Source: CAZYXO01 sp964651315 (GTDB lineage: Bacteria > Bacillota_I > Bacilli_A > RF39 > UBA660). Taken from it: a stretch of DNA of 11,155 nucleotides. Within the stretch, counting starts at the first letter, position 1; each line of letters begins with the position of its first letter. A model generated the notes under the pieces. It searched no databases. It was not told the origin of the DNA and saw only the letters and a program-made list of their open reading frames with translations. The stretch lies in NCBI GenBank assembly GCA_964651315.1, contig CAZYXO010000039.1, positions 1-11,155 of the forward strand. The letters are read 5' to 3'. The translations under genes and the position numbers were made by a program. This document shows positions 6,262 to 11,155 of the stretch, in pieces.

Positions 6262-6623
6262 TAAAAAGTTTTTTCGGAATATCCATGACTATAATTAATT
6301 CGTTCTTTAAATTCAACATAGTTTAGATAAATCATTCTAATTAAGTACCATTCACCAGTTTTTGGATTACTGATAATCAAATGGTCTCGACCTGCTTCTT
6401 CAATTAACCCTTCATAAATCTTATTTCGCCATTCTGTAGAATCAGGATAAGCGACATACGCTTTTACTAATTTTCCTTTATTAAGTCTTAAAATGTTTTC
6501 AATGTAACTTTGTTCCATAGGGAGTGTACTTTCACTAGAAATGTTACCAGGTGGACTTTGATATGTAGGAGTATTAGGTTGGGCATTAGGAAAACTTGGA
6601 TTTTGATAATAATTACCGTTCAA
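6261..6623 (-). CDS. gerQ: Spore coat protein GerQ family
   Basis: GerQ-type coat protein. In Bacillus subtilis GerQ is a mother-cell coat protein needed to place the cortex hydrolase CwlJ, and is cross-linked by transglutaminase Tgl. Residues 36-112 carry the conserved core: MEQSYIENILRLNKGK (36-51), the TEWRNKIYEGLIEEAGRDH region (63-81), ISNPKTGEWYLIRMIYLNYV (84-103) and ERINY. The first 35 residues are Pro/Gln/Asn-rich and disordered-looking. At 120 residues it is shorter than the Bacillus protein (about 180). The first Lys is at position 49, so the N-terminal lysines cross-linked in B. subtilis are absent. The start is TTG 6623, with AGAGGTGA at 6637-6630 (6-nt spacer). The gene is single and divergent from yitT. 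Its presence implies a spore-forming organism or a lineage that recently was one. Confidence 0.88.
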   Translation of the reverse strand: MNGNYYQNPSFPNAQPNTPTYQSPPGNISSESTLPMEQSYIENILRLNKGKLVKAYVAYPDSTEWRNKIYEGLIEEAGRDHLIISNPKTGEWYLIRMIYLNYVEFKERINYSHGYSEKTF

Positions 6624-6656
6624 TATTTTTCACCTCTATTAATTATATGATTTTTA

Positions 6657-6685
6657 TTGTATTATTTTCCTGTTTTCGATATAAT
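6657..6685 (+). promoter_or_regulatory. Sigma-A-like promoter of the yitT-family gene
   Basis: TTGTAT (6657-6662), a 17-nt spacer and a perfect TATAAT (6680-6685) lie in the divergent gerQ/yitT gap. The -10 ends 24 nt before the chosen TTG start at 6710. Confidence 0.6.
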
Positions 6686-6709
6686 CATATTAAAGTAGGG
6701 TTGATAAAA

Positions 6710-7579
6710 TTGAAAGAAAAAAATATAGAAGATATTATTCTTAAGTATACATTAATGATGATAGGAACATTTTTACTAGCACTTTGTTATAACTTATTCT
6801 TTTTACCAAACAATTTAGTAATTGGTGGAATTGCCGGATTGTCTTTAATATTTAAAGATATTTTAAATATCCCGCCACAGTTATTTTTGTATATAGCAAG
6901 TTTTTCTTTAATAATAGTTAGTTTTATATTTTTAGGTAAAGAAAAAACAAAAAATACTATTTTTGGGGCACTTCTTTATCCAATATTTGTATCTTTAACA
7001 GTAAACTTAGCAAATAATTTAAGTGGGTATTTAGTATTTGATGATTTTTTAATGACTGTAATTTTGGCAACTTTAATATATGGAGTATCAAACGGCATAA
7101 TTTTTAAAACCGGATTTACTACTGGTGGTTTTGATATTATTATGCAAATAATAAGTAAATACTTTAAAGTACCAGAAGATAAAGCCTTATTTATGTGTAA
7201 TGTTATTGTTATATTATTTGGCGGTTTAGTATTCGGCTTACCAAAAGTTATATATGCAGTTATTATATTATATTTTGGTAGTCAATTAATTAATCGTATT
7301 ATGATTGGTAAATCGAATAGTAAAGTATTTTATATTCATACAAAAAAAGCCGATGAAGTTAAAAAATATTTAGTTGAAAATATGCATACTGGTGTCACAA
7401 TTATTAATACTGAAGGTGGTTTTACTTTGAAAAAACATAAAATGTTAATGTGTGTTGTACATAATAATCAATATTTCTTAGTTAAAGAGAAAGTTTTAGA
7501 AATAGATAAAGATGCATTTTTTGTAATAAATGATTGTTATGAAGTAAATGGTGGTGTAAAACTTCAAAATATTATTTAA
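6710..7579 (+). CDS. YitT family membrane protein (DUF161 + DUF2179)
   Basis: Integral membrane protein of 289 residues in the YitT family, whose transport or other function is not firmly known. Five or so hydrophobic segments cover about 12-200 (helices near 14-34, 57-76, 84-103, 113-131 and 160-198). Family motifs are FLPNNLVIGGIAGLSLI (31-47) and KTGFTTGGFDIIMQI (133-147). The C-terminal DUF2179 domain (about 204-289) is cytosolic, with VTIINTEGGFTLKKHKML and a terminal NGGVKLQN. The frame is open further upstream, but that part would lie antisense to gerQ. I take TTG 6710, which follows an AAGTAGGG ribosome site (6693-6700) and gives a normal family N-terminus; TTG 6701 is too close to that site. 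A promoter at 6657-6685 precedes it. The stop codon overlaps the ftsE promoter, so it is probably a single-gene transcript with some read-through. Confidence 0.88.
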   Translation: MKEKNIEDIILKYTLMMIGTFLLALCYNLFFLPNNLVIGGIAGLSLIFKDILNIPPQLFLYIASFSLIIVSFIFLGKEKTKNTIFGALLYPIFVSLTVNLANNLSGYLVFDDFLMTVILATLIYGVSNGIIFKTGFTTGGFDIIMQIISKYFKVPEDKALFMCNVIVILFGGLVFGLPKVIYAVIILYFGSQLINRIMIGKSNSKVFYIHTKKADEVKKYLVENMHTGVTIINTEGGFTLKKHKMLMCVVHNNQYFLVKEKVLEIDKDAFFVINDCYEVNGGVKLQNII

Positions 7580-7604
7580 CATTGCATTCATTTAATGGTA
7601 TAAT
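7576..7604 (+). promoter_or_regulatory. Strong sigma-A-like promoter of the ftsEX operon
   Basis: TTAACA (7576-7581), a 17-nt spacer and TATAAT (7599-7604) with an extended -10 TG (7596-7597). Five of six -35 bases and all -10 bases match consensus. The -35 overlaps the yitT stop codon, and the ftsE start is 28 nt beyond the -10. Confidence 0.75.
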
Positions 7605-7631
7605 TGTATTATTAAGTGAAGGTGGATGTAA

Positions 7632-8333
7632 TTGAAGTTTATTGAATTTAAAAATTGCTATAAAGTTTATAAAAATGGTGTATCTGCTATTGCTGATTTA
7701 AATTTATCAATTGAAAAAGGTGAATTTGTTTTTGCAATTGGAGCCAGTGGTAGTGGGAAAAGTACGCTTATTAAAATGATATATAGAGAAGAAAAACCGA
7801 CAAGTGGAAGTGTATTTGTTGGTGGAATAAATGTTGCAAAATTAAGAAATGGTCGTGTTTATAAATTAAGAAGAAAAATTGGAATAGTATTCCAAGATTT
7901 TAAGTTACTACCAAAACTTACTGTATATGAAAATGTTATTTTTGCATTAGATTCAATGGGGATGAAAAGAACTGATTCTAGGCCTAAAGTTATCAAGGCT
8001 TTAGAAATGGTTGGTTTAAAAGATAAATTAAAAAGTTTTCCAAGAGAATTATCTGGTGGAGAACAACAAAGGGTATGTATTGCAAGAGCAATAGTAAATG
8101 AACCTAAAGTTTTGATATGCGATGAACCAACAGGAAACTTAGATCCAGAAACATCTAAGGAAGTTATGAAAGTAATAGATGATATAAATAAAGAATTGAA
8201 AACTACTGTTATAATGGCAACTCATGATAGAGAAATAGTTAATCGCATGAAAAAAAGAGTAATACTTCTTGATCATGGAGTACTAACTAGTGATACTGTG
8301 AAAGGAGTTTATAAAGCCCATGAAACCGTTTAG
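7632..8333 (+). CDS. ftsE: Cell division ATP-binding protein FtsE
   Basis: ABC ATPase that works with FtsX at the membrane to switch a peptidoglycan hydrolase on and off during division; it is not thought to transport a solute. All ATPase motifs are present: Walker A GASGSGKST (37-45), Q-loop Gln88 (VFQDFKLLP, typical of FtsE), signature LSGGEQQR (140-147), Walker B LICDEP (161-166), D-loop NLDP and H-loop His198 (ATHD). The 233-residue length is normal for FtsE. The start is TTG 7632 with an AAGGTGG site 6 nt upstream; the nearby ATG 7626 is followed at once by a stop. It is the first gene of an operon with ftsX and an M23 hydrolase, and its 3' end overlaps ftsX by 14 bp. Confidence 0.96.
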   Translation: MKFIEFKNCYKVYKNGVSAIADLNLSIEKGEFVFAIGASGSGKSTLIKMIYREEKPTSGSVFVGGINVAKLRNGRVYKLRRKIGIVFQDFKLLPKLTVYENVIFALDSMGMKRTDSRPKVIKALEMVGLKDKLKSFPRELSGGEQQRVCIARAIVNEPKVLICDEPTGNLDPETSKEVMKVIDDINKELKTTVIMATHDREIVNRMKKRVILLDHGVLTSDTVKGVYKAHETV

Positions 8334-9210
8334 AATTTTAGGCCGTAGTATTAAATCGGCATTTCGTAGTGTATTTCGTAATTTTAGTTTAAGCATTGCC
8401 AGTATAATATGTACAACTATAACATTAATTTTAGTATCAGTTGCAATGATTATATCTTATAACTTAAATACTGTAACAAAAAATTTAGAAAGTGAACTTA
8501 CAATTGTAGTATATGTAAAAAGGGATACAAGTGAAGAAAAAGTAAAAGAATTAACAAGTAAACTAGAAGATACAGAAAATGTATTGGAAGTTAAATTCAT
8601 TAGTAAAGATGCAAGAAAAATTGAAATGCAAGAATTTTCTACAGCACTTGAAACAACTTTAGATTATTTAGATAAAAATCCATTATTAGATTCATATATT
8701 ATAAAAGTAAATGATGTAAATGCATTAAAAACTACAACAGAAACAATTGCTAAATATGATGATGTAGAAACAGCAAGATATGGAGAAGGTATGGTAGAAG
8801 AAATATTAATGGTTTTTGATATTGTGGAAAAAGTTACTATTGCTATTGTAATAGCACTTGTATTAGTAACAGCATTCTTAATAAGTAATACAATAAAATT
8901 AACGATATTCTCAAGAAGAAATGAAATAGAAATTGAAAGATTAGTAGGAGCAAGTAACATTACAATAAAATTACCATTCTTATTTGAAGGTTTAATTATT
9001 GGTGTATTAGGTTCTTTAATACCAGTAATTATTTCATGTTATGGATATATATTAATGTATGAAGGATTAAATGGCTACTTATTTAGTATTATTGCTTTAG
9101 TAAAACCATTTAACTTTATTCTTTATGTTTCGTTAATATTATTAGTTATTGGAGCAGTAGTAGGAATGTTTGGTAGTTATAAAGCAGTAAGGAAGTATTT
9201 GAAGATATGA
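8320..9210 (+). CDS. ftsX: Cell division protein FtsX
   Basis: Membrane partner of FtsE that passes ATP-driven movement to an extracellular peptidoglycan hydrolase. The 296 residues have the standard FtsX layout: a basic cytosolic start (ILGRSIKSAFRSVFRN), TM1 about 24-48, an extracytoplasmic domain about 49-170 (hydrolase-binding), TM2 about 172-192, the cytosolic SRRNEIEIERLVGAS loop (198-212), TM3 about 219-243, TM4 about 265-287 and a basic tail. ATG 8320 follows AAAGGAG at 8301-8307; the spacer of 12 nt is long, which fits coupling to ftsE, inside which the gene starts. The stop shares bases with the next start (ATGA), so the hydrolase is made in fixed proportion. Only synonym-level divergence from typical Bacilli FtsX is seen; nothing is missing. 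Confidence 0.95.
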   Translation: MKPFRILGRSIKSAFRSVFRNFSLSIASIICTTITLILVSVAMIISYNLNTVTKNLESELTIVVYVKRDTSEEKVKELTSKLEDTENVLEVKFISKDARKIEMQEFSTALETTLDYLDKNPLLDSYIIKVNDVNALKTTTETIAKYDDVETARYGEGMVEEILMVFDIVEKVTIAIVIALVLVTAFLISNTIKLTIFSRRNEIEIERLVGASNITIKLPFLFEGLIIGVLGSLIPVIISCYGYILMYEGLNGYLFSIIALVKPFNFILYVSLILLVIGAVVGMFGSYKAVRKYLKI

Positions 9211-10418
9211 GAAAGTATATAATAGATAGTTTTAAACTAATTTTAATTATAATAACGTTTGTTTCCTTTACGATAAGTCCTTTAAAAGTAGAAGCAAAAG
9301 AAGCAACAACTTTAGCAGAATTAAAGCAATATTTAAAAGATTTACAAAATCAAAAGAAAAAAAATGAAAATTCTCAAGCAACAAAAAAAGAAGAAATAAA
9401 TAGAAAAAACAAGTTAATTGCTGATTCTTATGAAGAAATTGAGTTATCAGAACAAAAAATTGAAGAATCCAAAAGTATAATTGCTCAAAGTAAAGACGAA
9501 ATTGTTAAATTAGAAGATCAAACTGAAGAATTATTACGCTATTTACAAATAATGAGTACAGATAATGCTTATATTGAATATGCAACTGGGGCATCATCAG
9601 TAACTGATTTAATAATGCGAATGAGTGCATATGAGCAAATAACAGATTATACAACCGAACAATTAAAATCTTTAGAAATATTAATTAAAGAAAATGAAGA
9701 AGAACAAATTAAATTAAATCAATTTCAAAAAGATTTAGATAAAAAAATTGCTAATTATAAATCAAACATTCAATCTTTAGGAAAAGATATTAATCAATTA
9801 ACTGAATTAACTATGAATATTGATGAAGAAATAGCTAACCAAAAGAATTTAATTGATTATTACGTTCAAAGTGGTTGTAAAGATAATGAGTTATTATCTA
9901 AATGTGCCACATCACTTAATAACGCTAGTTGGAAAAAACCAACTATAAAAGGTAAAATAAGTAGCGCGTGGGGAATGAGAAAAAGTCCAATAGATGGCAA
10001 ATATAAATTACATAATGGTGTTGATATTGCTGGAAATGGTGAAGGAACCAATGTATATGCAATAGGTAATGGTAAAGTTGCAGCAATAATGCGAAAAACA
10101 TCTTGTGGTGGAAATAGAGTGTTTTTACATGTTATGGTTCAAGGTAAGAAATATACATTAGAATATGCTCATTTATTATCAATAAAAGTAAAAATCGGAG
10201 ATATAGTTAATATGAATACAGTAATAGGAACAGTTGGAGGATATTCAACATCTACAAAAAAGGGTGGATATGATGGATGTTCAACTGGAGCACATTTACA
10301 TTTTGGAGTAAGTTCTGGATATTATTTAGAAGAATATCAATCATATAGTTCATTAACGGCTAATGGTATAAATCCTCCTGGATTTCCTAAAAAAGGTTCT
10401 TGGTATTATTCAAGATAG
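9207..10418 (+). CDS. FtsEX-linked LytM/M23 peptidoglycan hydrolase with coiled coil
   Basis: Secreted zinc endopeptidase that cuts peptidoglycan cross-bridges, probably activated by FtsX. A signal peptide spans about 1-30 (hydrophobic core 9-26, then VEAKEA). Charged coiled-coil helices cover about 34-218, with a likely hinge or FtsX-binding helix at IEYATGASSVTDLIMRMSAY (123-142). The M23 domain covers about 247-393. Zinc ligands His269 and Asp273 (HNGVDIA) and His365, and catalytic His322 (YAHL) and His363 (HLHFG), are all present, so it should be active, unlike enterobacterial EnvC, which only activates amidases. Four cysteines (224, 233, 300, 358) could form disulfides. ATGA overlap with ftsX and the same transcription unit point to a dedicated FtsEX-hydrolase module, taking the place of PcsB or CwlO in other Bacillota. 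Confidence 0.93.
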   Translation: MRKYIIDSFKLILIIITFVSFTISPLKVEAKEATTLAELKQYLKDLQNQKKKNENSQATKKEEINRKNKLIADSYEEIELSEQKIEESKSIIAQSKDEIVKLEDQTEELLRYLQIMSTDNAYIEYATGASSVTDLIMRMSAYEQITDYTTEQLKSLEILIKENEEEQIKLNQFQKDLDKKIANYKSNIQSLGKDINQLTELTMNIDEEIANQKNLIDYYVQSGCKDNELLSKCATSLNNASWKKPTIKGKISSAWGMRKSPIDGKYKLHNGVDIAGNGEGTNVYAIGNGKVAAIMRKTSCGGNRVFLHVMVQGKKYTLEYAHLLSIKVKIGDIVNMNTVIGTVGGYSTSTKKGGYDGCSTGAHLHFGVSSGYYLEEYQSYSSLTANGINPPGFPKKGSWYYSR

Positions 10419-10471
10419 TTGCTGAAATAAAAAATAAAATTTGATATTAATAATAGAGAGAAGGATTTAAA

Positions 10472-11107
10472 ATGGATCGAAAATATACTATTGCTTTAGC
10501 GATAATTGCTTTAGCGATATTACTAGTTTTTATAGGAAGTGCATCTTTTGCATATTTTGCAAGCACTTACACTCAAAGTGGGAATAATCAAACTATTAAT
10601 GTAACAACAAGAACAGTTACAAGTATAGTTTATACTTCAGGTGATAATATAAATTTTGCAAATATTAATTTGACAAAGGGAGAAACAGTAGCAGAAAATG
10701 TAATATTGTCTTCAAATCAATTTAATATTGCAGTTAAAGGTGATTCTGCTTCAGGTGGTTCAATTACTTTTGGAATACAATTACAGAATTTAAATACTAC
10801 TTTTGTTCAGTCTGAAAAAGCAACTACTGCTGGAACTAATGATATTGTATGTGATGTTTATGAATCCGATTCAGTGAATGTAAAAGGAACTAATAAAATT
10901 GCAAGTGGAGTAGATTGTTTAAGTCCAGATGCCGAAGATGGTACTACTATTACATTAGTTTCTAGTAAAACAATAAATACAAATGCTAATCAAATAGTAA
11001 GAAAATATTATACAGTTGATTTTGTATTATATAATGCAAATGAAGTAGATAATACAAATGCTGGAGCAACTTATACGGCAACAATAGCAGTAACTGGTTT
11101 AGATTAA
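10472..11107 (+). CDS. Small secreted TasA/camelysin-like protein
   Basis: Exported protein of 211 residues with no named function. The N-terminal helix (about 6-27) ends in IGSASFA-YFA, a small-x-small cleavage site followed by an aromatic residue, as in TasA/CalY-type proteins processed by SipW-like peptidases. The mature part is rich in Thr, Asn, Ser and Val and looks like an all-beta sandwich (TINVTTRTVTSIVY, NINLTKGETVAENVIL, FVLYNANEVDN ... ATYTATIAVTGLD). Two cysteines (in IVCDVY and VDCLSP) may form a disulfide. ATG 10472 has GAGAAGGA 6 nt upstream. It lies 53 bp after the M23 gene on the same strand and ends in a strong terminator, so it may ride on the ftsEX transcript, but a function in division is not implied. 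A fibre or adhesion role is inference. Confidence 0.75.
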   Translation: MDRKYTIALAIIALAILLVFIGSASFAYFASTYTQSGNNQTINVTTRTVTSIVYTSGDNINFANINLTKGETVAENVILSSNQFNIAVKGDSASGGSITFGIQLQNLNTTFVQSEKATTAGTNDIVCDVYESDSVNVKGTNKIASGVDCLSPDAEDGTTITLVSSKTINTNANQIVRKYYTVDFVLYNANEVDNTNAGATYTATIAVTGLD

Positions 11108-11134
11108 AAAGATGATAAAAAAATCATCTTTTTT
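11106..11134 (+). terminator. Intrinsic terminator after the TasA-like gene
   Basis: An 11-bp stem (11106-11116 with 11123-11133, core AAGATGAT / ATCATCTT) with a six-A loop, closing into a run of Ts, and starting inside the TAA stop codon. Its symmetric A/T flanks allow some activity on the other strand as well. Confidence 0.85.
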
Positions 11135-11155
11135 CATTTACATTTCACAAATCTG

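Noticed and set aside
6640..6649. CATATAATTA on the minus strand upstream of gerQ, matching a sigma-E/K -10
   Set aside because: It ends 3 bp before the ribosome site, so transcription would start inside that site; the upstream spacing also lacks a fitting -35.
6596..6709. N-terminal extension of the YitT protein from ATG 6596
   Set aside because: It would overlap gerQ in antisense, lacks a ribosome site and has no family character; TTG 6710 after AAGTAGGG is better.
8664..8960. Minus-strand frame antisense to ftsX
   Set aside because: Shadow of a well-conserved gene; composition reflects the complement of ftsX codons.
9208..9210. Mycoplasma-type code with TGA as Trp, considered because of the AT-rich sequence
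   Set aside because: TGA ends ftsX at its expected C-terminus and Trp residues at conserved positions use TGG.
9866..10051. Minus-strand frame antisense to the M23 gene
   Set aside because: Shadow frame with no start signal or family similarity.
1..11155. tRNA, rRNA, CRISPR array, reverse transcriptase or toxin-antitoxin genes
   Set aside because: No tRNA arm pattern, spaced repeat array, RT motifs or toxin-antitoxin pair could be seen on either strand.

Overview
The window looks like chromosomal DNA from an uncultured, very AT-rich member of the Bacillota (class Bacilli, of the gut RF39/Erysipelotrichales kind). Support for this: strong AGAGGTGA-type ribosome sites, many TTG start codons, a GerQ-type spore coat protein, an ftsE-ftsX-peptidase operon, and surface proteins paired with a SipW-like signal peptidase. 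TGA is a stop (end of ftsX) and Trp is TGG, so the code is standard and not the Mycoplasma code. The taxonomic placement is inferred from protein character, not from a search.

Layout. 1-793 (+): the 3' part of an aldo/keto reductase gene whose start lies outside the window. 794-1050: gene-poor, with a possible frameshifted small membrane protein. 1051-4431 (-): a secretion/display cluster, read right to left as SipW-like signal peptidase, DUF5305-like membrane protein, then a large secreted protein with an FGE/C-type-lectin-like C-terminal domain. The last gene is interrupted by an in-frame TAA, and its missing 48-codon C-terminus is still readable downstream. The 5' end of the signal peptidase gene lies inside a perfect 30-bp inverted repeat with a 13-nt loop. 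4439-4754: a terminator and no convincing gene. 4755-6010 (-): a GAF domain and a SARP/BTAD-type winged-helix regulator, now two reading frames, which a single extra T in a seven-T run would join into one 418-residue protein. 6261-6623 (-): gerQ-like coat protein. 6710-7579 (+): YitT-family membrane protein with its own promoter. 7576-10418 (+): a sigma-A-like promoter followed by ftsE, ftsX and a LytM/M23 peptidoglycan hydrolase in overlapping order. 10472-11107 (+): a small TasA/camelysin-like secreted protein ending in a clear terminator.

How the parts relate. FtsE (ATPase) and FtsX (membrane part) are expected to control the coiled-coil M23 hydrolase encoded directly after them, forming a self-contained division hydrolase module with complete catalytic residues. 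The SipW-like peptidase is the natural candidate to process the secreted FGE-like protein in its cluster, and possibly the TasA-like protein at the right end. The left half of the window carries up to three one-base lesions (near 893, at 1198-1200, at 5551-5557) plus the palindrome. It is therefore either decaying accessory DNA, phase-variable DNA, or imperfectly assembled. The right half (ftsEX module) looks intact and conserved.
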